In this document: one piece after another, positions 53,102 to 63,627 of the stretch | Position numbering within the stretch: position 1 is the stretch's first letter | Layout: each line of letters opens with the position of its first letter | DNA from: Candidatus Mikella endobia | GTDB lineage: Bacteria > Pseudomonadota > Gammaproteobacteria > Enterobacterales > Enterobacteriaceae | Length of the DNA stretch: 64,000 nucleotides | Direction of reading: 5' to 3' | NCBI RefSeq assembly: GCF_900048045.1 | Contig: NZ_LN999831.1 | Coordinates: forward strand, 288,838 to 352,837 | Made by a program: the position numbers and the translations under genes | Notes under the pieces: generated by a model | Told to the model about the DNA's origin: nothing | What the model saw: the letters and a program-made list of their open reading frames with translations, nothing else | Database searches by the model: none

Positions 53102-53406
53102 GCAATCATATTTGATTTTTAAAACAAATAATATTCTTACATTTTTTAAAAATTAGATAATCATTAGAAAAATTTATTGATAGTGGGTTCCAGTATCTAT
53201 CAGCCTTGGTTTGTTGAAACTAAGTTCTGCTAGTAGTTGCGGATCTACAAGTTGTTACTTTTAAGATGGTTTTGATAAATTTTAAAAAATTATGATTTTA
53301 TCTAAACATTACTATAATAATACATACAGTAAAATATATCTTTATTTTTAAAAAAGTAGCATTATTTATGAGTATATATTATTGTTATATTTGTAGGAGC
53401 TTGTTA
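53102..53406. other. Non-coding region upstream of fldA
   Basis: About 305 bases. A few protein-like codons (CAG CCT TGG TTT GTT GAA ACT) near 53200 are followed by two stops and could not be assigned. The fldA ribosome site AGGAG is at its right end. Confidence 0.45.
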
Positions 53407-53919
53407 ATGGCAAAGATAGGAATTTTTTTTGGTAGTGATACGGGTAATACTGCTAATATTGCTCAAATGATTCAGAAGCAACTGAGTACTAATGTTGCTG
53501 ATATTTTTGATATTATTAATAGTCGCAAAGAAGATATAGAACAATATAATCGTTTATTTTTTGGTATACCAACTTGGTATTACGGTGAAGCCCAGTGCGA
53601 TTGGGATGATTTTTTTCCGACATTAAAAAATATCGATTTTAGCGGTAAGCTTGTGGCTCTATTCGGTTGTGGCGATCAAGAAGATTATGCAGAATATTTC
53701 TGTGACGCTATGGGTACTTTACGAAATATTATTGAACCTAATGGTGCCAAATTTGTAGGTCGTTGGCCTACGATAGGTTATAAATTTGAGGAATCTAAAG
53801 GACTTGTTGATGAAGATCACTTTATTGGTTTACCTATTGATGAAAACAGACAGCCTGAACTTACCGACGAGCGTGTTAAAATATGGGTAAAAAATGTTTG
53901 TAAAGAGATGAATATTTAG
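53407..53919 (+). CDS. fldA: Flavodoxin
   Basis: FMN electron carrier between Fpr and Fe-S/radical-SAM enzymes. 170 residues from ATG 53407 (E. coli 176). The start is fixed by AGGAG seven bases before it and by MAKIGIFFGSDTGNT; the frame is open 13 codons upstream without homology. FMN phosphate loop SDTGNTANIAQ, isoalloxazine loops IPTWYYGEAQCDWDDF and FGCGDQEDYAEYFCDAMG, then GRWPTIGYKFEESKGL. The C-terminus is slightly short. With fpr it forms a complete NADPH to flavodoxin chain, and its position beside lipB-lipA fits lipoate synthesis. Confidence 0.96.
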   Translation: MAKIGIFFGSDTGNTANIAQMIQKQLSTNVADIFDIINSRKEDIEQYNRLFFGIPTWYYGEAQCDWDDFFPTLKNIDFSGKLVALFGCGDQEDYAEYFCDAMGTLRNIIEPNGAKFVGRWPTIGYKFEESKGLVDEDHFIGLPIDENRQPELTDERVKIWVKNVCKEMNI

Positions 53920-53972
53920 GTAATTAAAATTTGTTGTTCTGTATTTTAGGAAATAAACATATTTAAATTTTT

Positions 53973-55649
53973 TTAAGTATATTTTTTAAATTCTAAAGAA
54001 TCACGCAGTTTTACTGTTCTATTAAATACTAGATATGAAGTACTAACAGATCGGCTATCAGCGTAAAAATATCCTTCTCTTTCAAACTGAAATGGTTTAC
54101 TTATGTTAGCTAATACACTAGATTCTACAAAACCATAGCGAATTATTAGTGAATCAGGATTCAACGTTGAAAGAAAATTTTTTTCTATTGTTGGATAAAC
54201 ATGATTAAATAATCTATTATAAAGACGAAACTCAGCTTTGATATTATTTGTTGCTGATACCCAATGGATTACCCCTTTTATCTTACGACCATTCAAAGGA
54301 TTTTTATTTAAAGTATATGGATCATGGCAACAAAAAATAGTTTTAATTTTTCCTTGGGAATTTTTTTCAATACGTTTAGCTTTAATTACATAAGAATAGC
54401 GTAAGCGTACTTCTTTACCAAGTACTAAACGTTTGTATTGGTTATTAGAAGATTCTTCACGGAAATCTTCTTGATCAATATAAATTTCTCTACTAAAAGT
54501 TACCTGACGGATCCCCATTTCTGGCCTATTTGGATGGTTAGGCATAACAATATTTTGTTCATATCCAATAGGAAAACTTTCAATAACTATCAGTATAGGA
54601 TTAATTATTGCCATAGCACGCGGTGCGTTATTATTTAGTTCTTCGCGAATACAAGATTCAAGAGCAGCTATTTCTACATGATTGTCTTTTTTCGTTATAT
54701 GAATACGGTTACAAAATTCACGAATAGAGGCTGCTGTATAACCCCGACGGCGTAAACCTGAAATTGTAGGCATACGTGGATCATCCCAACCATCAACAAT
54801 TTTTTTCATTACTAGCAAATTAAGCTTCCGTTTAGACATAAGCGTATACTCGATATTCAGACGAGAAAATTCATACTGCCTGGGATGTACGTCAATTGTA
54901 ATGTGATCTAGAATCCAATCATATAATCGTCTATTATCCTGAAATTCTAGTGTGCATAACGAATGAGTTATACCTTCTAACGCATCAGAGATACAATGAG
55001 TAAAATCATACATAGGATAAATGCACCACTTATCACCAGTTTTATGGTGATTAACGAATTTGATTCTATATAACACAGGATCTCGCATTACCATAAATGG
55101 TGATGTCATATCGATGATTGCTCTAAGGCATGCTTTACCTTCTGGAAATTCTCCATTGCGCATTTTTAAGAATAGAGATAAGTTTTCTTCTATAGTTTGA
55201 TTACGGTAAGGGCTATTTTTACCAGGTTGTGTCAACGTACCGCGATAATTGTGAATTTCTTCTGGAGATAATTGATCTACATATGCTAGTCCTTTGCTAA
55301 TTAACTCTAACGCATATTCATATATTTTATCGAAATAATCAGATGAATAACAAATTTTTCCGCTCCATTTAAAACCCAGCCATTGTACATCGTACTTTAT
55401 AGATTTAATATATTCTAAATGTTCTTTCACTGGATTTGTATCGTCAAAACGTAGATTACATTTACCTCTATAATCTTGAGCAATACCGAAATTTAGGCAA
55501 ATAGATTTTGCATGACCAATATGTAAATAACCATTAGGCTCTGGAGGAAAACGGGTACACACTGATTTATGCTTACCAGCAGCTAAATCTGCGTCGATAA
55601 TTTTCCGAATAAAATTAGTTGGTGGACACGAATGATTATCTTTAATCAT
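53973..55649 (-). CDS. glnS: Glutaminyl-tRNA synthetase
   Basis: Class I synthetase charging tRNA-Gln directly. 558 residues (E. coli 554). [41 protein letters not shown] (HIGH), [60 protein letters not shown] [11 protein letters not shown] (KMSKS equivalent), [19 protein letters not shown], then the anticodon-binding beta-barrels. Serves the glnU and glnV tRNAs in this window. Convergent with fldA. Intact; expression probably from a promoter in the long gap to its right. Confidence 0.97.
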   Translation of the reverse strand: MIKDNHSCPPTNFIRKIIDADLAAGKHKSVCTRFPPEPNGYLHIGHAKSICLNFGIAQDYRGKCNLRFDDTNPVKEHLEYIKSIKYDVQWLGFKWSGKICYSSDYFDKIYEYALELISKGLAYVDQLSPEEIHNYRGTLTQPGKNSPYRNQTIEENLSLFLKMRNGEFPEGKACLRAIIDMTSPFMVMRDPVLYRIKFVNHHKTGDKWCIYPMYDFTHCISDALEGITHSLCTLEFQDNRRLYDWILDHITIDVHPRQYEFSRLNIEYTLMSKRKLNLLVMKKIVDGWDDPRMPTISGLRRRGYTAASIREFCNRIHITKKDNHVEIAALESCIREELNNNAPRAMAIINPILIVIESFPIGYEQNIVMPNHPNRPEMGIRQVTFSREIYIDQEDFREESSNNQYKRLVLGKEVRLRYSYVIKAKRIEKNSQGKIKTIFCCHDPYTLNKNPLNGRKIKGVIHWVSATNNIKAEFRLYNRLFNHVYPTIEKNFLSTLNPDSLIIRYGFVESSVLANISKPFQFEREGYFYADSRSVSTSYLVFNRTVKLRDSLEFKKYT

Positions 55650-56920
55650 ATTATTCCTCTAGTAAATCACAAAAAATATTCTTATAAATACAATCTAGCT
55701 GTAAAATATTAACTATAGTTAGTTATAAAATACAACAATAATCATGCATATGATTGCTATTTCTTGATATCTCAGAAGCTTTAATGCTAACATAACTTAA
55801 CCATTAAAGTAATGTATAACTCTTAAAACAGTGAATATCTATGTTTTATTATATAGTTGTCTTTGACAGTTTCCCAAAGGAACCGATATAAGTCAGTAGC
55901 AAACTATTTACATTACTTCTTTAAAAAAAGTTACATAATACATGAGGACAATTATTTTCCTATGCGCTTGCACGTTATCTATTTCTGATGATAAAAAAAA
56001 ATAAATTAAACAACTATTATGTTATAGTTGTTGATAAGTTATCAAAATGAGTCATATTAATTAATGTCAACTGAAGGATAGACATATCCGTGATATAATA
56101 TTCCATGTTGTGATATATGCTATAGTTTCGCAAAAATTTTCTTCTTATAAATAGAAGACGTTGGTAAACAGGACAACACTACGCGTATTTATTTAATAAG
56201 CAGACAGCTATATTTCAATAGTACTGATACTAATATCAATTCTTGCTGTTCATAATTTTATCAAAAACATCACTGTTACCAATTACGTACAATTTTATTA
56301 AGATATGTGGGACCTTTGTGATGTTTTCTTGCTTTATTTAAAACAAATTGCTAACTGGTAGGACGCTAATTTATCATCTATGAGTGAGTTAAGGCAGCAA
56401 TAAGCAATATCATTATCAATAGCTGTCATTATGAATTCACATACTAAAACATATTTTTTTATAAGAGTTTTTTAAGCAATTTTTGTGAAGCTTTACGAGT
56501 AAATATTTTTTCTGTTTAGTTTTCAGTTGTTATATTATTTTATGAAAACTACTTTCCAGTAGTTTTTTTCAGGTAACTCAACGTTTTTATTAATTTTGAA
56601 CTCATCTGTTAGCTTGGAAAAGATTTTTTTATAGTAATAGCATTTGGACAGTTCTTTTTTCTTATATTTTGTATTTAAGCAAGAATATATTTTCTCTATA
56701 AATCACCAATTATAGTTTATTCCATCCCTGCGCTATTCGTCTGTGCGAAAATTATGGTGGTGCTTGCTATCTAATAATAATTTTACATATTAGCTAGTAG
56801 TGACGCATTGTTAATTTACGTATAGATTTCATTAGTAATTTTTTGTATTGATATGAAAAATGTGTATAATAATTGATATTTTTATATATGCTTTTATTGC
56901 AAAAATTTAGGTATTTATTT
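55650..56920. other. Long non-coding region between divergent glnS and nfuA
   Basis: About 1.27 kb with no assignable gene. E. coli has gntX and bioH next to nfuA; neither is readable. On the minus strand a stretch near 56260-56460 gives protein-like pieces (MTAIDNDIAYC, NSLIDDKLA, NSDVFDKIMNS) broken by stops, suggesting one decayed minus-strand gene that I cannot name. Both flanking genes need promoters here. Confidence 0.45.
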
Positions 56921-57496
56921 ATGATATTTATTACCGATACGGCTCAGAAATATTTTGCTAAATTATTAATAAATAAGAAATTTGGATCTCAAATACGTGT
57001 ATTTGTTGTAAATCCAGGAACACCTAATGCTAAATGTGGCGTTTCTTATTGCTCTCCAGATACAATTAAAAAAACTGACAAAAAAATCAAATTCGATAAA
57101 ATTGAAATTTATGTAGATAAGATCTCAAAATCTTACTTGCAAGATGCAGAAATAGATTTGTTAATTGATAAGTTAGGTTTTCAGCTAATATTCAAAGCTC
57201 CTAATGCAAAAATACCTCAATTAAGTAATGAAGCCACGCTTTTTGATCGTGTAGAATACATGCTACAGTCACAAATAAATCCACTGTTAGCTAACCATGG
57301 CGGTCATGTGAAGCTGATAAAAATTACGGATAATATGCTGGCTATACTGCAATTTAAAGGTAGATGTAATGGATGTTCTATGGTAAACTATACTCTTACA
57401 GAAGGAATTGAAAAAAAAATACTTAAAAAGTTTCCTGAGCTAAAAGGAGTTATAGATGCAACAAAGTCTCAAATAGAAAACAATTACTATTCTTAA
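56921..57496 (+). CDS. nfuA: Fe-S biogenesis protein NfuA
   Basis: Carries and delivers [4Fe-4S] clusters, notably to LipA. 191 residues from ATG 56921, exactly the E. coli length; the frame is open 16 codons upstream but those lack homology, and AGGT lies nine bases before this ATG. N-terminal degenerate A-type domain ([35 protein letters not shown]), then the Nfu domain [23 protein letters not shown] with the cluster-binding CXXC in [11 protein letters not shown]. In keeping with the lipoate theme of this region. Intact. Confidence 0.96.
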   Translation: MIFITDTAQKYFAKLLINKKFGSQIRVFVVNPGTPNAKCGVSYCSPDTIKKTDKKIKFDKIEIYVDKISKSYLQDAEIDLLIDKLGFQLIFKAPNAKIPQLSNEATLFDRVEYMLQSQINPLLANHGGHVKLIKITDNMLAILQFKGRCNGCSMVNYTLTEGIEKKILKKFPELKGVIDATKSQIENNYYS

Positions 57497-57599
57497 AAAA
57501 GAAAGACTTTCTAAAAGAACTCTTAAAGTTATTTAATTATCTTTAATATATTTTTTCAATATGAAATAGAATTGGTTCTTTCAAGAATAAGTGAAACAA

Positions 57600-59033
57600 C
57601 TAAGTACTATTTCTTTGTTTAGCTTTTATATTAGGCAAATCAGTAATAGTACCTTCGTAAATTTCAGCAGCTAGACCTACAGATTCATGTAGCGTCGGAT
57701 GCATATGAATAGTTAACGCTATATCTTCAGCATCGCATCCCATTTCAATGGCTAAACTAATTTCTCCCAGTATTTCGCTACCATTTACTCCAACTATAGC
57801 ACCGCCTATTATTTTATGGGTTTCTTTATTAAAAATTAGTTTAGTCATACCATCTTGGTAATTTGAAGCTATTGCTTTACCAGATGCAGACCACGGAAAA
57901 ACAGCAATTTCATAGCTAATACCTTTCTTTTTAGCTTCTTTTTCTGTTATACCAACCCATGCAACTTCTGGTTCTGTATAAGCTACAGATGGAATAACTA
58001 TTGGATCGAAATAATGTTTTTTACCTGCGATAACTTCAGCAGCAATATGGCCTTCATGAGTACCTTTATGTGCTAGCATAGGTTGACCGATTATATCGCC
58101 AATAGCGTATATATGCGGTACATTCGTGCGCATTTGTTTATCTACGTGAATAAAACCATGAGAATCTACTTTTATCCCAGCTATTCCCGCATTAAGTAAT
58201 TTACCATTAGGTATACGGCCTATAGCTACCAGTATAATGTCATAACGCTGTGCTGTTTCTGGAGCTTTTTTTCCTTCCATACTTACATACACGCCGCTTT
58301 TTTTAGTTTCTACTGCAGTTACTTTAGTTTCCAACATTAAGTTGCAATTATTATTAATTTTATTAGTTAATATTTTAACAACGTCTTTATCTGCTACTGG
58401 GATAACTTGATCTGATACTTCCACTATATCAATTTTTGATCCTAGAGCGTGGTAAATAGTAGCCATTTCTAAACCTATAATTCCACCGCCTATAATTAAT
58501 AGACGCTTAGGAACTGAAATTAATGCTAGAGCATCAGTAGAATTCCATATTCTAGGATCTTCATAAGGGATAAAAGGTAGTTGAATAGGACGAGATCCAG
58601 CAGCAATAATAGCATTCTCGAAGGTAATGTTGGTAATTTCATTTTTGTTTTCCACCTTAATAGTGTTAGTTCCGGTAAATTTACCATAACCTTTGATCAC
58701 TTTTACCTTACGATCTGTTGACATAACGTTAAGGCCGTTAGTCAACTTACTAACTACTTTTTCTTTCCATGTACGTATTTTATCTATATCTATTTTTGGA
58801 TTGCTGAAGTAAATACCATTGTTACTTAATTCTTTGGCCTCTTTAATAACTTTAGCGACGTGCAATAATGCTTTAGATGGGATACAGCCTACATTTAAAC
58901 AAACTCCGCCAAGAACAGAATAACGTTCTATTATAACTGTTTCTAAACCTAGATCTGTACAGCGAAATGCTGCTGAATATCCACTAGGACCAGAACCAAG
59001 TACTACAACCTTAGTTTTTATTTCATTAATCAT
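57600..59033 (-). CDS. lpdA: Dihydrolipoyl dehydrogenase (E3)
   Basis: FAD enzyme that reoxidises the dihydrolipoyl arm of AceF, passing electrons to NAD. 477 residues (E. coli 474). FAD motif VVVLGSGPSGYSAAFRC, redox pair Cys45/Cys50 in LGGVCLNVGCIPSKALLH, NAD motif LLIIGGGIIGLEMATIY, second FAD motif YAIGDIIGQPMLAHKGTHEG, and catalytic His-Glu in IHMHPTLHESVGLAAE. Third gene of the leftward aceE-aceF-lpdA operon, 93 bases after aceF; probably also serves 2-oxoglutarate dehydrogenase if present elsewhere. Intact. Confidence 0.97.
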   Translation of the reverse strand: MINEIKTKVVVLGSGPSGYSAAFRCTDLGLETVIIERYSVLGGVCLNVGCIPSKALLHVAKVIKEAKELSNNGIYFSNPKIDIDKIRTWKEKVVSKLTNGLNVMSTDRKVKVIKGYGKFTGTNTIKVENKNEITNITFENAIIAAGSRPIQLPFIPYEDPRIWNSTDALALISVPKRLLIIGGGIIGLEMATIYHALGSKIDIVEVSDQVIPVADKDVVKILTNKINNNCNLMLETKVTAVETKKSGVYVSMEGKKAPETAQRYDIILVAIGRIPNGKLLNAGIAGIKVDSHGFIHVDKQMRTNVPHIYAIGDIIGQPMLAHKGTHEGHIAAEVIAGKKHYFDPIVIPSVAYTEPEVAWVGITEKEAKKKGISYEIAVFPWSASGKAIASNYQDGMTKLIFNKETHKIIGGAIVGVNGSEILGEISLAIEMGCDAEDIALTIHMHPTLHESVGLAAEIYEGTITDLPNIKAKQRNST

Positions 59034-59126
59034 TGTTACCTCGGAATTTTTTAGAAGATAAAAAAGAGATGTTATCTAACATATGAGTTAGATAGAATAG
59101 TATTTCTAATATTTTATGTATTATTG

Positions 59127-60941
59127 TTACATTAATAAATAACGAATATCTGATATTATATTATTAATAAAACTAATAAAACGGGCACCATCAGCGCCAT
59201 CTATAACTCTATGATCATAAGACAACGATAGAGGTAATTTTAGTCGGGGCGTGAATTTTTTTCCGTTCCATACAGGCTTCATAGTAGATTTGGAAACTCC
59301 AAGTATTGCTACTTCTGGCGCATTAACTATAGGAGTGAATGCTGTACCACCTATGTTTCCTAAACTAGAGATAGTAAAGGAACCTCCTTGTATATCTGAA
59401 GATATTAACTTTCCAGAACGGGACTTTTTTGATATTTCTGCCAATTCCCTGGATATTTCTAAAATACCTTTCTTATTAACATTGCGAAAAACTGGGACCA
59501 CTAACCCATTTGGGGTATCTACTGCAACACCTATATTAATATATTTTTTCAAAATGAGTTTGTTATTTTTATCAGATAGCGAACTATTAAAACGCGGAAA
59601 CGTTTCTAGAGCTTTAGAAACAGCTTTAATAATAAAACCTAGCAAAGTTATTTTTATTTCTAATTTTTTTTTCTCCGCTTCTGCATTGTGATTTTTGCGA
59701 AATTCTTCTATTTCAGTAATATCGGCTTCATCAAACTGGGTTACATGAGGAATAATCATCCAATTGCGGTGTAAGTTAGCACTAGATATTTTTTGAATTC
59801 TAGTAAGTTCCACTTCTATAGTTTCACCGAACTTGCTGAAGTCTAATTTTGGCCATGGCAATAATTCCGGTAGAGAATGACAGTTGGATATAACATGTGT
59901 AGTTTCTGCTTTGTTAACTGTATTTTTTATGTATTCTTTTATATCTTCACGTAAAATTCTCCCTTTATGTCCCGTTCCTTTAACGTGAGCTAGATTTATA
60001 TCAAATTCGCGTGCTATTCTTCGTATAACTGGAGTAGCATGAACATAATCTTTCTTATTAATCAACTCGTTTTTTCTTTCATATCTCGATATTTCAGAAA
60101 TATCGAGATTCTTCTTAGTAACCTTATTTTTTTTATCTAAAACTACCTCAGTAGAAAATTTTTTGTCAGTAGGCGCAGTACTTTCAATATCAAATACCAT
60201 AATTATGGAACCGGTTTTTACTTTATTGCCAACATTAACTTTAATTTCTTTAACAGTACCATCAAACGGCGCCGGGACTTCTATGGAAACTTTATCTCCT
60301 TCTACGGTAAGAATTGATTGCTCTTTGGTTATTTTATCGCCTACCTTTACCATAACTTCAGTTACTTCTAATTCATCATTGCCAATATCCGGCATATGAA
60401 CGTTGTTGTTTATCTTTAGATCCTTCATTATATTAGTTGATACAGCATTATCGCTGCATTCTTTGACCTCAAACATCATAATAATTGATCCCGTTTTCAC
60501 TTTATTGCCAACATTAACTTTAATGTCTTTAACAGTACCATCGAACGGCGCTGGTACTTCCATGGAAACTTTATCTCCTTCTACAGTAAGAATTGATTGC
60601 TCTTTGGTTATTTTATCGCCTACTGTTACTAAAACATCAGTAACCTCTACTTCGTCAATTCCGATATCTGGAACTTTAACCTCTTTTAGCTGTGCAGCAG
60701 TATGAATATCATTTTCATCAACAATCATAATCAAATTACCAGTAGTTATTTTATCTCCAACCGCAACTTTAATATCTTTTACTAATCCTGAATGCGGAGA
60801 GTGAATTTCTATGGAAGGAAGAATTCCTTTTACGATAATAATAGATTGTTCTTCTGTAATTTTATCGCCGACACTAACTAGTACTTTAGTAACTTCTACT
60901 TGATATTCACCAATATCTGGTAATTTAATATTAATAGCCAT
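59127..60941 (-). CDS. aceF: Pyruvate dehydrogenase E2, dihydrolipoamide acetyltransferase
   Basis: Core of the pyruvate dehydrogenase complex; its swinging lipoyl arms move acetyl groups to CoA. 604 residues (E. coli 630). Three lipoyl domains at about 1-78, 87-160 and 180-255. Domains 2 and 3 have the modified lysine ([10 protein letters not shown]124; [10 protein letters not shown]217), but domain 1 reads [10 protein letters not shown] with Ile40-Leu41 where Asp-Lys should be. Then the E1/E3-binding domain ([26 protein letters not shown]) and the catalytic domain with [15 protein letters not shown]. The long Ala/Pro linkers of E. coli are reduced to short charged linkers. 19 bases after aceE. 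Confidence 0.96.
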   Translation of the reverse strand: MAINIKLPDIGEYQVEVTKVLVSVGDKITEEQSIIIVKGILPSIEIHSPHSGLVKDIKVAVGDKITTGNLIMIVDENDIHTAAQLKEVKVPDIGIDEVEVTDVLVTVGDKITKEQSILTVEGDKVSMEVPAPFDGTVKDIKVNVGNKVKTGSIIMMFEVKECSDNAVSTNIMKDLKINNNVHMPDIGNDELEVTEVMVKVGDKITKEQSILTVEGDKVSIEVPAPFDGTVKEIKVNVGNKVKTGSIIMVFDIESTAPTDKKFSTEVVLDKKNKVTKKNLDISEISRYERKNELINKKDYVHATPVIRRIAREFDINLAHVKGTGHKGRILREDIKEYIKNTVNKAETTHVISNCHSLPELLPWPKLDFSKFGETIEVELTRIQKISSANLHRNWMIIPHVTQFDEADITEIEEFRKNHNAEAEKKKLEIKITLLGFIIKAVSKALETFPRFNSSLSDKNNKLILKKYINIGVAVDTPNGLVVPVFRNVNKKGILEISRELAEISKKSRSGKLISSDIQGGSFTISSLGNIGGTAFTPIVNAPEVAILGVSKSTMKPVWNGKKFTPRLKLPLSLSYDHRVIDGADGARFISFINNIISDIRYLLM

Positions 60942-60960
60942 TATTTAAGTTGCCTCTTCC

Positions 60961-63627
60961 TTACGCTATACTTGGGTTAACTTTATTAACATCTATGCCA
61001 AATTTATTAATAGCCTGAGCTACTTTATCAGCGCTGATATCGCCTCGTTTAGCTAATACACTAAGTGCTGCTATTACAATATAGCTAGTATCTACTTCAA
61101 AGTGATGACGTAAGTTTTTTCTGCTATCGGAACGACCAAAACCATCTGTACCTAGAACTAAAAACTCTTTTGCAGGAATAAATTTGCGTATTTGCTCAGC
61201 TAATATTTTCATATAGTCAGTTGCTACTATTACTGGAGCATCATTCAATATTGTGGTTACATAAGGTACGTGCGGTGTTTCAGTTGGATGCAGCATATTC
61301 CAGCGATCGCATTCTTGACCGTCGCGTGCTAGTTCAGTAAAAGATGTGACACTATAAACATCAGAACCCACTTTATATTCTTGAAACAAAATCTGCTTCG
61401 CTTCACACAAATGACGCAGAATAGCGCCTGAACCCATCAACTGCACTTTTAATTTAATATCTTCAGAAATTTCCAGTTTATAAATACCCTTACGAATCCC
61501 ATTTTCTACGCCTTTAGGCATAGCCGGCATGGCATATTTTTCGTTTATAGTAGTCAAATAATAGTAAATATTTTCTTGTTTAGAACCATACATTCTAGTA
61601 AGCCCATCGTGCATTATGATTGCCACTTCATAAGCATAGGCTGGATCATAAGAAATACAATTAGGAACTGTTAACGCTTGAATATGGCTATGACCATCTG
61701 CATGCTGTAAACCTTCTCCATTCAAAGTAGTACGTCCTGATGTGGCTCCTATTAGGAAACCCCGAGCCTGCTGGTCTCCAGCAGCCCAACAGAGATCGCC
61801 GATACGTTGGAAACCAAACATAGAATAGTAAATATAGAAAGGAATCATAGGAAAATCATTAGTACTATAGGAAGTAGCTGCTGCTAGCCAAGAAGAAGCA
61901 GCTCCTAGTTCATTGATTCCTTCCTGCAGTATTTGACCATTTTTGTCTTCACGGTAGTATGCTACTTGTTCGCGGTCCTGAGGCAGGTATTGCTGCCCGT
62001 TAGGACTATAAATTCCTATCTGTCTGAATAAACCTTCCATACCGAAAGTACGAGCTTCATCGGCAATAATTGGTACCAGTCGATCTTTGATCGACTTATT
62101 TTTCAACATTATGTTTAATACGCGAACGAAGGCAATAGTAGTAGAAATTTCTTTTTTCTGTTCTTTTAATAGAGAAGAGAAATCATCTATTTTAGGTAAT
62201 TCTAGAGGTTGAGTGAAAGTTTTCAAGCGACTTGGTAGATACCCATACAATTGTTTACGATGTTCGTGTAGATAAGTGTGTTCTTCAGAACCATATTTAA
62301 AATTAATATACGGTAGTGATTCAATATGATCATCAGTAATAATACTTTTCAGGTTAAAACGATCGCGAAAATAGCAGATTCCTTCTATATTTATTTTTTT
62401 AACTTGGTGCGCAATATTCATTCCTTCTGCTGTTCTACCCATCCCGTAGCCTTTAATAGTATGAGCCAGAATTACTACAGGTTTACCTTTAATTTGCTTA
62501 GCCTTTAGCAAAGCTGCATAAATTTTTTTTGGATCATGCCCGCCTCTATTAAGAGCCCAAATCTCGTCATCGCTCATATTTTTCACTAACGCTGAAGTTT
62601 CTGCATATTTCCCAAAGAAATGTTCGCGTACATAGGCGCCATTTTTAGATTTTAAATTTTGATAGTCTCCGTCTACAGTTTCGTTCATTAGTTGAATTAA
62701 TTTCCCAGAAGTATCTTTGCGCAGAAGATTATCCCAGCGACTTCCCCAAATTACCTTTATAACTTCCCATCCAGCGCCTCTAAAAATACCTTCTAGCTCA
62801 TTGATTATTTTACCATTACCGTTAACAGGACCATCCAGACGTTGCAGGTTACAGTTAATAATAAATACTAGATTATCCAGTTTCTCACGTTTCGCTATGG
62901 TAATAGCTCCTTTGGATTCTGGTTCGTCCATTTCACCGTCGCCAAGAAAAGCGTAAACTGTCTGATTTCTTGTATCTTTTAAAGAACGGTGTTCTAGATA
63001 CTTTAGGAATTTAGCTTGATAAATAGCGTTTATGGGACCAAGTCCCATTGAAACCGTAGGAAATTGCCAAAAATCAGGCATTAGCTTTGGATGCGGATAA
63101 GATGATAAACCTTTTCCATGCACTTCTTGGCGGAAGTTATTCATTTGGGTTTCAGTTATTCTACCTTCAAGAAAAGCTCTGGCATATATTCCAGGTGAAA
63201 TATGGCCTTGAAAATAGACTAAATCCCCGCCATCGTTATTATTACGTGCGCGGAAAAAATGGTGAAAACATACTTCATAAATCGTAGCTGAAGACTGAAA
63301 TGATGCTATATGACCTCCTAGTTCCAAATTTTTTTTCGAAGCATGCAGTACAATCATTACTGCATTCCAGCGAATAGCAGAACGTATACGACGTTCTATA
63401 TCTAAATTGCCAGGATATTCAGGCTCTTCTTCGAAAGGAATAGTGTTGATATAATCACCTTTATCTGCCTCTGGTTCTGATCTATCTGGGTTCACTTGTT
63501 TTACTATTTTATTAACTAGGAATTGCGCGCGTTCGATACCTTCTTCACGGATAACCGATTCGATAGCTTGTAGCCATTCGCGTGTTTCGATCGGATCCAT
63601 GTCATTATTGCACAAATTTTCTGACAT
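60961..63627 (-). CDS. aceE: Pyruvate dehydrogenase E1
   Basis: Thiamine-diphosphate enzyme that decarboxylates pyruvate and acetylates the lipoyl arm of AceF. 888 residues (E. coli 887). DPIETREWLQAIESVIREEG near the N-terminus (AceF-binding), GGHIASFQSSATIYEVCFHHFF, YFQGHISPGIYARAFLEGR, LSSYPHPKLMPDFWQFPTVSMGLG, the ThDP-binding GDGEMDEPESKGAI...NCN motif, GHTIKGYGMG-type AHTIKGYGMG, then DEARTFGMEGLFRQIGIYSP, GATSGRTTLNGEGLQHADGHS and GTDGFGRSDSR. First gene of the leftward operon. pdhR, its upstream repressor gene in E. coli, is not present between it and the window edge. Confidence 0.97.
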   Translation of the reverse strand: MSENLCNNDMDPIETREWLQAIESVIREEGIERAQFLVNKIVKQVNPDRSEPEADKGDYINTIPFEEEPEYPGNLDIERRIRSAIRWNAVMIVLHASKKNLELGGHIASFQSSATIYEVCFHHFFRARNNNDGGDLVYFQGHISPGIYARAFLEGRITETQMNNFRQEVHGKGLSSYPHPKLMPDFWQFPTVSMGLGPINAIYQAKFLKYLEHRSLKDTRNQTVYAFLGDGEMDEPESKGAITIAKREKLDNLVFIINCNLQRLDGPVNGNGKIINELEGIFRGAGWEVIKVIWGSRWDNLLRKDTSGKLIQLMNETVDGDYQNLKSKNGAYVREHFFGKYAETSALVKNMSDDEIWALNRGGHDPKKIYAALLKAKQIKGKPVVILAHTIKGYGMGRTAEGMNIAHQVKKINIEGICYFRDRFNLKSIITDDHIESLPYINFKYGSEEHTYLHEHRKQLYGYLPSRLKTFTQPLELPKIDDFSSLLKEQKKEISTTIAFVRVLNIMLKNKSIKDRLVPIIADEARTFGMEGLFRQIGIYSPNGQQYLPQDREQVAYYREDKNGQILQEGINELGAASSWLAAATSYSTNDFPMIPFYIYYSMFGFQRIGDLCWAAGDQQARGFLIGATSGRTTLNGEGLQHADGHSHIQALTVPNCISYDPAYAYEVAIIMHDGLTRMYGSKQENIYYYLTTINEKYAMPAMPKGVENGIRKGIYKLEISEDIKLKVQLMGSGAILRHLCEAKQILFQEYKVGSDVYSVTSFTELARDGQECDRWNMLHPTETPHVPYVTTILNDAPVIVATDYMKILAEQIRKFIPAKEFLVLGTDGFGRSDSRKNLRHHFEVDTSYIVIAALSVLAKRGDISADKVAQAINKFGIDVNKVNPSIA

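Noticed and set aside
60163..60705. Two plus-strand open frames with near-identical proteins ([18 protein letters not shown] type)
   Set aside because: They are antisense shadows of the repeated lipoyl domains 2 and 3 of aceF; the repeat comes from the coding strand.
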